Shown in pieces: positions 1-7,879 of a DNA stretch of 64,000 bases. The DNA is taken from NCBI RefSeq assembly GCF_000949475.1, contig NZ_JRHC01000006.1, positions 124,001 through 188,000 of the forward strand, in the 5' to 3' direction. The notes beneath the pieces were generated by a model. The model was not told the origin of the DNA and searched no databases. It was given only the letters and a program-made list of their open reading frames with translations. How positions within the stretch are numbered: the first letter of the stretch is position 1; every line of letters begins with the position of its first letter. The DNA comes from Draconibacterium sediminis. Its GTDB lineage: Bacteria > Bacteroidota > Bacteroidia > Bacteroidales > Prolixibacteraceae. The position numbers and the translations under genes are program-made.

Positions 1-321
1 ATTATCAATTGTTTTCAATTCCATTAAGAAGATTAGGGCAAAAGAGGTTTCACGAGGAGAATTTACAATGTCGGCGATTTTTATCGTACATGATTTTTTG
101 AAAAGCTCATTGAATGCATTAATAAGTGTCACTTGCTCATTAATCTCATAATTAGCATAAAAAAAACGCAGATCAAGTAAAACCCTTATTATAGTTGAGT
201 TCTTGGCATATTCAGCCAAAATCTCTACCATTTCCAACAGATCAGAAATTCTTAAATCATCTCTTGCTTCATAAATTAACAGATCTTCCTGATTGAAATA
301 TTTATACTCAAACTTATTCAT
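1..321 (-). CDS. Partial hypothetical protein, possibly STAS/SpoIIAA-like
   Basis: The frame reads from an ATG at 321 and runs off the left edge, leaving 107 visible codons with no stop. The visible N-terminus begins MNKFEYKYFNQEDLLIYEA. It then shows an amphipathic helix, a 'VLLDLR' strand-like segment near residue 58, and later 'TIKIADIV'. This alternation resembles the small STAS/SpoIIAA-like fold used by single-domain bacterial proteins, but that assignment is a guess from pattern alone. There is no signal peptide or membrane segment, so it is probably cytoplasmic. The gene is the first of a third transcription unit carrying the same operator array as the two larger operons (397-431), so it belongs to the same regulon. 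The missing 3' end limits identification. Confidence 0.7.
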   Translation of the reverse strand, partial: MNKFEYKYFNQEDLLIYEARDDLRISDLLEMVEILAEYAKNSTIIRVLLDLRFFYANYEINEQVTLINAFNELFKKSCTIKIADIVNSPRETSFALIFLMELKTIDN

Positions 322-369
322 TGTAATTATTTCTGAGCTAGCAAATCTTTGCTTGGTTCTAATTTTGTT

Positions 370-377
370 CAAAGGTC
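370..377 (-). promoter_or_regulatory. -7-like promoter box of the leftmost unit
   Basis: Read on the minus strand the box is GACCTTTG, a 7 of 8 match to the Bacteroidota -7 element TAnnTTTG. It lies 19 bases downstream of the operator array and about 48 bases upstream of the ATG at 321. The identical octamer stands in the same place before the 70-residue protein at 7557-7769. No good -33 TTG element is visible; the proximal operator half-site covers that position. Confidence 0.6.
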
Positions 378-396
378 ATTATCATATTTTAGGAAA

Positions 397-431
397 GAAT
401 CACCCTTCGGGGTGATTCTTTAGGGTGATTC
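397..431 (-). promoter_or_regulatory. Three-half-site operator array, copy 1
   Basis: On the plus strand the half-sites are GAATCACCC (397-405), GGGTGATTC (410-418) and GGGTGATTC (423-431), each separated by 4 bases. In the direction of transcription they read as two direct copies followed by one inverted copy, on a strict 13-base period. The array sits about 75-110 bases upstream of the ATG at 321. Near-identical arrays precede the other two transcription units of the region. The proximal half-site would fall at about -33 to -41, as expected for an activator contacting RNA polymerase. The likely binders are the tandem LuxR-type regulators at 7880-13234; that link is inferred. Confidence 0.8.
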
Positions 432-479
432 AAAAGCTTTAAAGCCTACCCAAGAGAAGATTCGTCTCCCAAAAAGCGT

Positions 480-1523
480 TTACTCCTCATTCCATTCTGC
501 CCAATTATTCACTATTTCATGGGCAACAAACCCGCCTACCCGGTATGCATTTTCAACGGCAATTGGAAATCCAACCCATGTATCATTAATACAATCGCTT
601 GCATTTTCACCCGGGTATTGTTGATCAAAATCACTCGCAGTTCGAAGTGCCATCACCCTGTCAAAAGAAATAAGATTAGTCTCTGAAAGTCTTTTTAGTG
701 CTGTAACAATACCACTGTCTTCCATGTTGGTTACATAGTATGTTCCCTGTCCATTAGTCCATTTCTTAACCCACCAATCTGCCCACTCGCTATAAACTTT
801 CCCATAGAAAAAAGTATTGCCGGCAACATTATCTCCAATTGTAACAAAAGGCTCTCTTCGTGCAGCAGAATTAGCTGGAAACCTGTTTCTGATTTCTTGA
901 GCCTCCTGAATATCAAATAATTCAACGTTTTTTGTTATTTCATATGCTTTTTTCACCAGTGATGAATTTAACTGGGTAACTTCTGTTCCGATAGTCCAGC
1001 CATTTTCACACCAAACCTCTTTACAGCCAAGTCGGAATCTGGAAAAATCCCAATTATCAGGCAATTCTTTGGCATCAATAACATGACACAAATCAGCATC
1101 CAAAATCCATTCCGACCATACAGCTGAACCAAGTGTGCAAACTTGGGGTGAAGTGCCGGCAATACCGGCTACAATGAAATAGGTATTTGAAAGATCCAGT
1201 TTAGGATTTAATCCCAATGCCATAACAGACGCGGTAGCATTAGCCAATCCACCTCCGGTAATTATTAAACCTTCTCCATTATCGTTATAATACAAAGGAG
1301 AATAAGCTCCCGGTATTTCCATCTCATTTACAAGGCTGTCTCTCTGATACCAAAGTTGGGCTTCTCCTATACCATCATCAGTAAGATCTCCCATTTCCAT
1401 CATGGTAATTATTATGACTTTAAAAGAAGTCCTTTGGGCACTAGCTGTATTAAAATGAATTAGAGATAAGATGGTAAAAATGATCACAAATCTTTTGTAA
1501 GTTATGTAGTCAAACATATCCAT
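480..1523 (-). CDS. Purine nucleoside permease (NUP) family protein
   Basis: 347 residues. An N-terminal hydrophobic signal sequence (about residues 10-30, ending NTASAQ) suggests export to the periplasm. The body matches the NUP/COG5042 family, related in fold to nucleoside phosphorylases: 'VIIITMMEMGD' near residue 37, 'LIITGGGLANATASVMALGL' near residues 86-105, and 'YFIVAGIAG' near residue 115. Family members are reported to bind or transport purine nucleosides; the substrate here is unknown. It is the last gene of the eleven-gene operon starting at 7769, and follows the preceding gene by 27 bases. No hairpin terminator is clear after the stop. The array downstream at 397-431 belongs to the next unit. 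Confidence 0.75.
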   Translation of the reverse strand: MDMFDYITYKRFVIIFTILSLIHFNTASAQRTSFKVIIITMMEMGDLTDDGIGEAQLWYQRDSLVNEMEIPGAYSPLYYNDNGEGLIITGGGLANATASVMALGLNPKLDLSNTYFIVAGIAGTSPQVCTLGSAVWSEWILDADLCHVIDAKELPDNWDFSRFRLGCKEVWCENGWTIGTEVTQLNSSLVKKAYEITKNVELFDIQEAQEIRNRFPANSAARREPFVTIGDNVAGNTFFYGKVYSEWADWWVKKWTNGQGTYYVTNMEDSGIVTALKRLSETNLISFDRVMALRTASDFDQQYPGENASDCINDTWVGFPIAVENAYRVGGFVAHEIVNNWAEWNEE

Positions 1524-1550
1524 ATTGCTATTATTTATATTCGAAGGTCA

Positions 1551-2288
1551 TCACCAACTTGCACCTTTAAAGTAATTAGGATCAAAGATTTTGGCTTTCA
1601 ACTTTTGAGGGAAAGCAATATCGAAGTATTCTTCTTTCATTATGGGATTTCCATTTTTAAAAAATACCACCTCTGTTGCTATGTATTTACCATTTATCAT
1701 TCTGTAATTATCAAAAATGGCTTCATCATATCGACCATGATTGTTATTTATCATTTTTATAAAAACAAGCCTTTCTTTATCGACATAAAACCTTGGGCTA
1801 TCATCATTATCATCAGACGCACCTACACAGTACACTGATTTCCCATTTAACGAAGTTTCATACAACCGGGAAATATCATAACCTTTTTTCGTGAGCTTAT
1901 CAATGGTAAGTTTAACTGGTTGTACATACACATCGAAACCCAGTACCATTAGATCATGAATATCCTCTATTTTATTCTGAACCTGATTATTATTTATGAT
2001 GTAAATACTGTCATTTCGAAACACATAACCATCTCCACTGTCGAAACTGTCAAACTTAATTATCAATTGATTTGGAGATCGATAAGCCTCATGCCACACT
2101 GTTTTGTTAACGACAGAACCGTTTTGATATTCAAATACATATTGAGAAAAAGTTAGGTTCCTGACGAATGACTCAGCATACTTTTCTTTCATTAACACAA
2201 TTACATCTTCACCTGTTCTCACTGGTTTTTCGCCAAAGCTCAACATACTGATACAAATTAGTAGTATAATGGTAGATACTGTTTTCAT
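1551..2288 (-). CDS. Exported protein, possibly LolA/LolB-like
   Basis: 245 residues with a clear N-terminal signal peptide (MKTVSTIILLICISMLSFG). The mature part begins with 'TGEDVIVLMKEKYAESFVRNLTFSQ', the kind of opening seen in outer-membrane lipoprotein carrier-like proteins. It continues with beta-rich segments such as 'FRNDSIYIINNN' and 'RFYVDKERLVFIKMINNN', which would suit a half-barrel lipid-binding fold. I do not recognise the exact family; the LolA-like reading is inference from pattern. It is the tenth gene of the operon, 31 bases after the DUF2938 membrane protein and 27 bases before the NUP protein, so it may act in the periplasm with them. Confidence 0.65.
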   Translation of the reverse strand: MKTVSTIILLICISMLSFGEKPVRTGEDVIVLMKEKYAESFVRNLTFSQYVFEYQNGSVVNKTVWHEAYRSPNQLIIKFDSFDSGDGYVFRNDSIYIINNNQVQNKIEDIHDLMVLGFDVYVQPVKLTIDKLTKKGYDISRLYETSLNGKSVYCVGASDDNDDSPRFYVDKERLVFIKMINNNHGRYDEAIFDNYRMINGKYIATEVVFFKNGNPIMKEEYFDIAFPQKLKAKIFDPNYFKGASW

Positions 2289-2319
2289 TTTTAATTATTG
2301 GGTTAGAATTTAATAATAA

Positions 2320-2808
2320 TCAGGGGAATAGCGGTTTAATGAGGATCATCCACAACAAAATACCTAAGCCAAAAACAGTGTGGTTTGTTATGTTGGTACG
2401 AATAATCTTCGATCTCTGTTCAGATTTAGCCGCAACAAATCCCATGTTGATACTTGGCAAAAGCCAAAACCATGGAAAAATTACAGTTACAAAACCATAG
2501 AATATTGGCAACCAAAATTGGTTTTTCATCCAAGGGAATTTTAATTCCATCCCAAAATAGAATCCGGTTAAAACGATACCTATTAAATAATGCGATATAA
2601 AACACCATAATTTTTCATTTTTTAACGGAGGTGTTGTAGTAATATTCTGGTGAAAATATTTTCCCTTAAACAAATATAGAAACCATCGCCCAAGTTCATT
2701 TTGAGTAATAAATGGATGTATAATTTTTCTTTTAGCAAGGAAGCTGGCACATAAATCCATTATTATTGTTGCAAAAGTCCCTGAAAGTATTATTTGAGCT
2801 ATAAGCAT
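2320..2808 (-). CDS. DUF2938 family integral membrane protein
   Basis: 162 residues with about four transmembrane segments, near residues 3-24, 68-90, 97-125 and 143-160. It has the conserved features I associate with DUF2938: an N-terminal 'GTFATIIMDL', a 'GRWFLYLFKGKYFHQNI' loop near residue 40, a central 'HYLIGIVLTGFYF', and a C-terminal 'NHTVFGLGILLW'. The molecular function of the family is not established. It follows the methyltransferase gene by only 6 bases, so the two are very likely cotranscribed and perhaps translationally linked. Nothing in it looks truncated. Confidence 0.8.
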   Translation of the reverse strand: MLIAQIILSGTFATIIMDLCASFLAKRKIIHPFITQNELGRWFLYLFKGKYFHQNITTTPPLKNEKLWCFISHYLIGIVLTGFYFGMELKFPWMKNQFWLPIFYGFVTVIFPWFWLLPSINMGFVAAKSEQRSKIIRTNITNHTVFGLGILLWMILIKPLFP

Positions 2809-2814
2809 AACATT

Positions 2815-3654
2815 CTATTTCAATAGCTTACAAAAAGTTACATTTTCTCCACTCCACAAATTATCATCTGCAGGTAGTACATTTTCATTAAATTCAATAC
2901 CAGTAAAATCAAATGGTTTCAAAAGACGAATTAAATCTTCATGCGAAAAGTAGTGCGTCCAAAAACGGTAAACGCTGGTTTTTTCATCTTCAGCCACAAC
3001 ATGCTGGTTAAGTATTACTTTTTCCTTTTCATAAAAAAAGGATTCAGAAAGGGTTATATAAGGTTTATCGCGCCAGAATCCCTGTTCTGCAACTTCCCAG
3101 TTTTTCGGACTTACTTTTTTATCCAATTCTCTGTCATTTAAAACATCAAATATCAAAGTGCCACCGGGTTTTAGGGCTTTTTCTATTTTGCCAAGAAGTT
3201 TGTTTCGATCATCCGGCAACAGTACCCCTAAGTCGGTGTAAATCATTAATACCAAATCAAAATCATTTTCCGGCAATTCCAGATCCAGATAGTTTTTATT
3301 AATGTATTCAATATCCAGGTTCCTTGATTTAGCCTGTTCGATTGCATAGTCAATCGAATTTTTTGAGATATCAACTCCTGAAACCTTATGACCTTTTTGA
3401 GCAATCTGCTGTGTATATAATCCAGGACCACAACCTAAATCGAGGATTTTTAATTTTTTATCCTCTACCTGTTCAAAAATCCAATGAATAGTTTTTTCAA
3501 TGGTTGCCTTTTTTCTGCTTGCCAAATCAATATCGGGATGCAGGTGAATTTCGAGCAATTGTCTTGAAATATGCGGATCGGTCCACATAAATGCATTGCC
3601 AGGATTATAAATCTCGGGTTGTTGGCTATATTTTATAATATCTGTAATTTTCAT
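2815..3654 (-). CDS. Class I SAM-dependent methyltransferase
   Basis: 279 residues. The SAM-binding motif I is 'ILDLGCGPGLYTQQIAQKG' at about residues 70-88, followed by the acidic end of strand beta-2 in 'VSGVDISKNSIDYA'. Motif 'FDLVLMIYTDLGVLLPDDR' and post-motif 'LKPGGTLIFDVLN' follow in the normal order. An N-terminal region with 'FMWTDPHISRQLLEIHLHP' precedes the Rossmann core and may contribute to substrate binding. It is soluble and probably cytoplasmic. It is the eighth gene of the operon, separated by one base from the membrane protein before it and 6 bases from DUF2938 after it. The acceptor (small molecule or protein) cannot be told from sequence. It is not a close copy of the methyltransferase at 17928. 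Confidence 0.85.
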   Translation of the reverse strand: MKITDIIKYSQQPEIYNPGNAFMWTDPHISRQLLEIHLHPDIDLASRKKATIEKTIHWIFEQVEDKKLKILDLGCGPGLYTQQIAQKGHKVSGVDISKNSIDYAIEQAKSRNLDIEYINKNYLDLELPENDFDLVLMIYTDLGVLLPDDRNKLLGKIEKALKPGGTLIFDVLNDRELDKKVSPKNWEVAEQGFWRDKPYITLSESFFYEKEKVILNQHVVAEDEKTSVYRFWTHYFSHEDLIRLLKPFDFTGIEFNENVLPADDNLWSGENVTFCKLLK

Positions 3655-3655
3655 T

Positions 3656-4069
3656 TTATCTGTTATTTAATTTGTTTGATTTAATGAACGTGAATAGAAA
3701 ATAGGAACTTAACACAGTCAGGTGAATCCATATCGGAATCATATTATTTAATGCGATGTATCCACATGATACTGCGTAAATCTGAGCTAAAACAATACCT
3801 GAAATTACCGGGAAAACAGTGATCACTAAAATTCCTTTGCGTTCAAGCGGTTTTAAACTGCCCCAAATTAAGAGCACGGTCCAACCAACCATTAACCCAG
3901 CTCCCATACCAAGAGCGTATCTGTATTCGGGAGTTGAAACTACGTTTTCATGCTTAAAAAGATACGTTCCGAATTCCGGGAACATCATAATTATTGCAGC
4001 AAGCGCATCAGTAATGGCACCTAACCAAAATGCTATTTTTAATAGTGTTATCTTATTACTTTTTCTCAT
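3656..4069 (-). CDS. Small four-helix membrane protein
   Basis: 137 residues with four predicted transmembrane helices, near residues 8-28, 48-70, 78-102 and 108-130. The N-terminus 'KIAFWLGAITDALAAIIMMFP' and the following 'YRYALGMGAGLMVGWTVLLIW' recall small membrane proteins often annotated only as hypothetical in clusters with MalT-type LuxR regulators; this recollection is not a database match. No catalytic residues are evident. It lies 22 bases after the beta-barrel protein gene and 1 base before the methyltransferase gene in the operon. Confidence 0.7.
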   Translation of the reverse strand: MRKSNKITLLKIAFWLGAITDALAAIIMMFPEFGTYLFKHENVVSTPEYRYALGMGAGLMVGWTVLLIWGSLKPLERKGILVITVFPVISGIVLAQIYAVSCGYIALNNMIPIWIHLTVLSSYFLFTFIKSNKLNNR

Positions 4070-4091
4070 TTCTGTTCATCTTGTAAAAACG

Positions 4092-4763
4092 TTAGAATCT
4101 GTAGGCTATCCCTAAGTTTAAGTGCATTGGAGAACCTCTGTAACTATTAAGTTTTTCTGTAAATGGAAGTTTCAATTCCGAATAGACATCAATATCCTTT
4201 TTGATGGTGAATCCACCTTCCAGTCCAAATTGAAACCTTCCACCGGCACCTTTGTACCAGCCATCAACAGCATCCTCATAATAGGTTTCCTTATAAAAAT
4301 CAGAATGCTCAATTTTATTTAGAAAGATGTTTTCATATTCCGCAGTAAGTGCAACAAATCGCTTTACGCCGTAAATGCCAAATGCCACTTCATCAGCAGC
4401 GGCAAACCTTTTCGAATCGAAATTCTTTGCCGACATGCTTCCGGCAGAAACATTCAGGTTATTTACAATTTTGAATTTCCCTTTTTCAATCACGGGTAGA
4501 ATTCCACCTATTTTAAAATCGTTGTTACTGAAATTCGCCGTTGATGAACCAAATTCTGCAAAACCAACAATGTTTTGGTTTAAAAATCCAATATCAAATT
4601 TACGCTCATAGCCTAACGTAAGCATGGTTGCAGGTTCTATTCCCGTTCGTAAATACACCCTGTTGTTTACGTCAGGATCGCTATTTATTATGGTTTGCGC
4701 CGACAACTGATTTAAGGTAAAAAGCAGTGTCATTGCAATTACTATGGTTTTTATGTTGTTCAT
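4092..4763 (-). CDS. Outer-membrane beta-barrel-like protein
   Basis: 223 residues with a signal peptide ending 'LNQLSAQ'. The mature part is made of alternating strands with glycine and aromatic residues ('TLGYERKFDIG', 'GGRFQFGLEGGFTIKKDIDVYSELKLPF') and ends in 'LNLGIAYRF'. The terminal phenylalanine is the usual beta-signal of outer-membrane barrels. About eight to ten strands would fit. The specific family was not recognised. It stands between the periplasmic or lipoprotein hydrolase at 4785 and the small membrane protein at 3656, with about 21-base gaps on both sides, so it is part of the operon and may serve as a pore or structural partner in the envelope. Confidence 0.7.
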   Translation of the reverse strand: MNNIKTIVIAMTLLFTLNQLSAQTIINSDPDVNNRVYLRTGIEPATMLTLGYERKFDIGFLNQNIVGFAEFGSSTANFSNNDFKIGGILPVIEKGKFKIVNNLNVSAGSMSAKNFDSKRFAAADEVAFGIYGVKRFVALTAEYENIFLNKIEHSDFYKETYYEDAVDGWYKGAGGRFQFGLEGGFTIKKDIDVYSELKLPFTEKLNSYRGSPMHLNLGIAYRF

Positions 4764-4784
4764 TTTGTTTTCTGTTTAAAAAAT

Positions 4785-5855
4785 CTACTTAAAATAATTT
4801 CTGATTAATAATGCTATTTCGTCAGGCTTTTCCCAAGGACCCGTATGCCCAACTTCTGAAACTTCAATTAAACCAGATTGTGGATAATATTGCATTTGCA
4901 TATCGGCGTATTCTGGTAATTCATTCAGTACGTTTTCACTTCCGATAAATAAAAACCTACCCTGAAATGAATTGAGATTTGAAGTAATATCGAAATCTTC
5001 CGAATCAATAAAATCAAGGTTATCATCTAGAAGTAAAGCGCCTGCCCGCCAATATGGTGAGTTAGGATCTGCATGGAACTCGGGCTGCGATTTGTCGGAC
5101 TGGCTTACGTTCATCATGTATTGGTAATCGGCTCGTTCGTGCCCATCAGGAGTAAAATGATCGTGTGCAATTAAATACTCTTCCAGCCATTCTTTACCAA
5201 TTTCACTTAACACTGAAGTTGTATTATCCTTAACATAGTCCCAAACTTCTTTTGATAAAGGCCCCGGCTCATAGGAAACAATATCTTTTATTCTTTCAGG
5301 ATATGCATTTATTAAGCCGGTTGCTAATGTCCCGCCAAACGACCAGGCAAACAAATACACCTGTGAATCGGAAATACCTGTTTCATTTTCTTTTGCCTGC
5401 AGGTAATATTCAATAATGTCATTTAGATCTTCAACATACAAATCAAAGCTCAATTTACCCGGTTCAAAACGAGGCGAGAGCCCTCCTCCACGCTGGTCGT
5501 AGAATACGCAGAAATATTCATCCTGAAGTTGGCTTATTCCGCCATTGGTAACTGTCCTTTCTTCTGGATAACGTGAAGCATTTTCAACTCCTTTCTGACT
5601 AATCATTGGTCTATAATCGCTTCCCGGACCTCCATGCAGAAAAATAATAATCGGGTTTTCAATATTTCCCATCGTTTCGGCATGAAACAGTTTCCCGTTT
5701 ATTTCAAGCCGTGGAAGACGAAGATCTTCCGTTACAGTTTTCGGGAGCAAATTTCCCGGTTCATCAATATCATAAACTCCTTCATCGCATCCGAAGAAAA
5801 AAGCGGATACAAGAATAATTATGACAATATTTAATAATTGTTTCATTGTTTTCAT
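4785..5855 (-). CDS. Alpha/beta hydrolase lipoprotein, proline-iminopeptidase-like
   Basis: 356 residues. The N-terminus has a lipobox ('SAFFFGC', Cys at about 23), so it is probably membrane-anchored. The fold motifs are those of the S33 proline iminopeptidase group: oxyanion loop 'IIFLHGGPGSDYRP' near residue 70, 'VFYDQRGGGLSPR', nucleophile elbow 'FAWSFGGTLA' near residue 170, and the catalytic histidine in 'EVGHTGPW' close to the C-terminus. The elbow Ser, an acidic residue and the terminal His would make the triad. The substrate is unknown; proline iminopeptidase-like enzymes include esterases and amidases. It is the sixth gene of the operon, after the 63-residue membrane protein (30-base gap). 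Confidence 0.8.
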   Translation of the reverse strand: MKTMKQLLNIVIIILVSAFFFGCDEGVYDIDEPGNLLPKTVTEDLRLPRLEINGKLFHAETMGNIENPIIIFLHGGPGSDYRPMISQKGVENASRYPEERTVTNGGISQLQDEYFCVFYDQRGGGLSPRFEPGKLSFDLYVEDLNDIIEYYLQAKENETGISDSQVYLFAWSFGGTLATGLINAYPERIKDIVSYEPGPLSKEVWDYVKDNTTSVLSEIGKEWLEEYLIAHDHFTPDGHERADYQYMMNVSQSDKSQPEFHADPNSPYWRAGALLLDDNLDFIDSEDFDITSNLNSFQGRFLFIGSENVLNELPEYADMQMQYYPQSGLIEVSEVGHTGPWEKPDEIALLIRNYFK

Positions 5856-5885
5856 GTTTCTTGTTTTCGTTTTCCTAAAAATTTT

Positions 5886-6077
5886 TTAGTGATTTTTGTT
5901 GATAAGAGAGCTAATCACAAGCCCTATCCCAATTCCTACCATAATGCAGCCAACAAAGGCTTTTGCCGATGTGTGGAGCACAAAAAAACCAACGCCTAAT
6001 CCAAGCATCGTAGTTCCTCCTATAATCCACGAAGACGAATTGTCGTTTCTGCATTCTGTTTGTTTAATTGTTTCCAT
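5886..6077 (-). CDS. Small two-helix membrane protein
   Basis: 63 residues. Two glycine-rich hydrophobic segments, about residues 17-34 and 40-57 ('GCIMVGIGIGLVISSL'), are joined by a short loop, with a polar N-terminus and a basic C-terminal end. It has no recognisable family. Support for it being real comes from its tight fit in the operon: 18 bases after the Rossmann reductase gene and 30 bases before the hydrolase gene, in the same strand and direction. It may be a holin-like, regulatory or anchoring subunit, but nothing in the sequence decides this. Confidence 0.65.
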   Translation of the reverse strand: METIKQTECRNDNSSSWIIGGTTMLGLGVGFFVLHTSAKAFVGCIMVGIGIGLVISSLINKNH

Positions 6078-6095
6078 GGCTTAAATTTTAGTCGT

Positions 6096-6956
6096 TTAAT
6101 TGTTTTCTGTTTTTATGCCTTCAAAAAAGTTTTTAAGCTTATGATCTCCATACCAGGGGGCAACCATATCCATTGCAAGAACAGTGAAGAAAAATTCCAT
6201 CGGACCGTAAGTTTTCTGAGATGTGAATGTTCTGGCGAACCATAATATCGTTTTTCTCATCCATTCGGGCATGTAGCTAATTTTTGGTTTTTTCCCGAGC
6301 GTATCGAATGCCATATTTACAATTTCGTTATGCGTGAGAATTTCAGGACCACCGGCTTCAATTTCTATTTCATTCGTCTCAATGGCATCAACACATATTT
6401 TGGCCAAATCGGCACCGTGTATAGGATTCATTTTAAAATTTCCATCGCCAAAAAGTTCGGCTTTTCCTTTTTTTGCCATTTTTAGGAATTCGCTCATGTC
6501 TGAGAAAAAGCCATTTGGCCGCACAATACAATAGCCGATACCCGATTCCTTGAGCTTTTTAACAAACATTTCTTTAGCTTCACACATTTTCAGATGTGTT
6601 AATTTGTCGGCATTAAATGCTGACACATAAATGAACTTTTTTACTCCGCTTTCAATTGCTTCTTCCAATAAATTCAAATTGGCCCGGTAATCAACATCCA
6701 TATAGGTCAGTCCATCCTTTTGTTTGGTAATTCCGACAGTACTAATAACAACATCCGCATTTGGCATGCATTCAATAATACTCATCGGATTAGTTACCTC
6801 TGCTTCTATTACATCAAATTTATCCTGATCAAAACCGGCTTTCTCCTTGTTCCGGACAATTAAACAGGTGTTATATTCCCGGGCCGTTAATTCTTCGGCT
6901 ATGTATCTTCCCAAATACCCTGTAGCTCCTGCCAGTACTATATTTTTTGCTTTCAT
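6096..6956 (-). CDS. NAD(P)-binding NmrA/SDR-type oxidoreductase
   Basis: 286 residues of the atypical short-chain dehydrogenase group. The dinucleotide-binding motif 'VLAGATGYLGRYIAEEL' (GxxGxxG at residues 10-16) opens the protein. 'PNADVVISTVGITKQ' and 'VKKFIYVSAFNADKL' follow, as in NmrA-like proteins and NADH-ubiquinone A9-subunit relatives. The classical YxxxK active site is not obvious, which is common in this group. The C-terminal part contains 'WMRKTILWFARTF', possibly membrane-associating. It follows the nitroreductase gene by one base. With that enzyme it gives the operon two nicotinamide/flavin redox proteins, which suggests reduction of an organic substrate; this is inference. 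Confidence 0.85.
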   Translation of the reverse strand: MKAKNIVLAGATGYLGRYIAEELTAREYNTCLIVRNKEKAGFDQDKFDVIEAEVTNPMSIIECMPNADVVISTVGITKQKDGLTYMDVDYRANLNLLEEAIESGVKKFIYVSAFNADKLTHLKMCEAKEMFVKKLKESGIGYCIVRPNGFFSDMSEFLKMAKKGKAELFGDGNFKMNPIHGADLAKICVDAIETNEIEIEAGGPEILTHNEIVNMAFDTLGKKPKISYMPEWMRKTILWFARTFTSQKTYGPMEFFFTVLAMDMVAPWYGDHKLKNFFEGIKTENN

Positions 6957-6957
6957 T

Positions 6958-7557
6958 TTATTCGATTACATTCAAAATGTGAGGTTTTTTTCTTGGGTGA
7001 ATTGCGGGAATTTTTTTAGGATATCCCAATGCAAGAGGTGCAACTATTTTTAGGTTCGCTGGTATTCCTAGTTCATTTCGTAATTCAGGATTACTAATTG
7101 CCGTGGCAAAATTCACCCAGCATGTTCCTAATCCTTTCGATGTTGCTAAAAACATAAAATAGCAAGCAGCTAACGAACAGTCGGCAACCAGGTTTTTAAC
7201 ATTCGTTTCCCCCATAATAAAAACCACAGCAGGCGCGTGATAGAAAATATGGAAAGATTCATTTTGAAGCATCTTTTCATATTTTTTAGCAGGATCGCCA
7301 GGATTCGCAGCAATACGTTTGATGAAATTCTGCCTGCACTCATCAGATATCCGGTCGAGCATTGCTTTGTTGCTTACAACCAGATACTTCCATGGCTGCT
7401 CATTGCCGGCACTTGGCGCCAAAGTACTATCTTTTATTATGCTTCGTATTGTAACCAACGAAACAGGTTTATCCTGGTAGTTTCTAATAGATCTTCGGTT
7501 TTGTAATATTTCATCTAGCATCATTTGTCCGTGATTTTTTTTGATTTTTGAAATCAT
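6958..7557 (-). CDS. Nitroreductase family flavoprotein
   Basis: 199 residues. The FMN-binding N-terminal motif 'RRSIRNYQDKPV' (residues 21-32) and 'LAPSAGNEQPWKYLVV' near residue 46 are typical. The middle 'DCSLAACYFMFLATSKGLGTCWV' and the C-terminal 'VAPLALGYPKKIP' complete the family signature. Such enzymes reduce nitro groups, quinones, flavins or enoates with NAD(P)H. The start at 7557 overlaps the stop codon of the 70-residue protein by one base (TAATG), which supports this start and implies coupled translation. An internal Met-Met at residues 12-13 is an alternative start. It is the second gene of the operon. Confidence 0.9.
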   Translation of the reverse strand: MISKIKKNHGQMMLDEILQNRRSIRNYQDKPVSLVTIRSIIKDSTLAPSAGNEQPWKYLVVSNKAMLDRISDECRQNFIKRIAANPGDPAKKYEKMLQNESFHIFYHAPAVVFIMGETNVKNLVADCSLAACYFMFLATSKGLGTCWVNFATAISNPELRNELGIPANLKIVAPLALGYPKKIPAIHPRKKPHILNVIE

Positions 7558-7769
7558 TATTTGCCGGGACTCTCCGTTTTTTCTACTGAAATAAGTTTCA
7601 GATTTAAATCTCTGATCTTGTTCAGAATTCCGTAAATAAATGCTTCGTCTCGTGCATCTCCGCGCAAAATGGTGTAATCGCCTTTAGTTGTGATATCCAA
7701 ACCATCAAACCATTCTTTCCACGATGAATCGAGATGTCCTTTGATTTTTATTTTAATTGTACCATTCAT
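7557..7769 (-). CDS. Small conserved protein leading the eleven-gene operon
   Basis: 70 residues from the ATG at 7769. The open frame extends upstream to 7883, but that would run across the operator and the promoter, so the shorter start is chosen. The core reads 'IKGHLDSSWKEWFDG', then 'GDYTILRGDARDEAFIYGI' and 'LNKIRDLNLKLISVEK'. From memory this matches a widespread 70-80-residue unnamed family (GHL...W..WF.G ... D.A.L.G.L..IRDL.L.L.SV) often found beside MalT-like LuxR regulators. Its function is unknown; the size suggests a binding or regulatory role rather than catalysis. Its stop overlaps the nitroreductase start. It is the first gene after operator copy 2 and directly downstream of the regulator genes. 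Confidence 0.8.
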   Translation of the reverse strand: MNGTIKIKIKGHLDSSWKEWFDGLDITTKGDYTILRGDARDEAFIYGILNKIRDLNLKLISVEKTESPGK

Positions 7770-7794
7770 TTTAAATTGCTTTGAATCAACACAA

Positions 7795-7802
7795 CAAAGG
7801 TC
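7795..7802 (-). promoter_or_regulatory. -7-like promoter box of the eleven-gene operon
   Basis: The minus-strand octamer GACCTTTG lies 25 bases upstream of the ATG at 7769 and exactly 19 bases downstream of operator copy 2. It is identical to the box before the gene at 1-321 and differs from TAnnTTTG only in its first base. A start site about 7 bases further down would leave a leader of under 20 bases. Confidence 0.6.
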
Positions 7803-7821
7803 CGGATCATCCGCCAAAAAA

Positions 7822-7856
7822 AAATCACCCTTTTGGGTGATTTCAGAGGGTGATTT
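7822..7856 (-). promoter_or_regulatory. Three-half-site operator array, copy 2
   Basis: Half-sites on the plus strand are AAATCACCC (7822-7830), GGGTGATTT (7835-7843) and GGGTGATTT (7848-7856), separated by TTTT and CAGA, on the same 13-base period as copy 1. The spacers differ between copies while the half-sites are kept, which argues for protein binding rather than chance or a terminator. The array lies 23 bases after the stop of the second regulator gene and about 55-90 bases before the start of the operon's first gene. Confidence 0.85.
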
Positions 7857-7879
7857 TGAATGTTTTATGAAATTAAAAA

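Noticed and set aside
397-431. Hairpin GAATCACCC-TTCG-GGGTGATTC as a transcription terminator
   Set aside because: It has a stable stem and tetraloop but no T run on either strand. The same half-sites recur with other loops upstream of two more operons, always with a third site, so an operator explains more.
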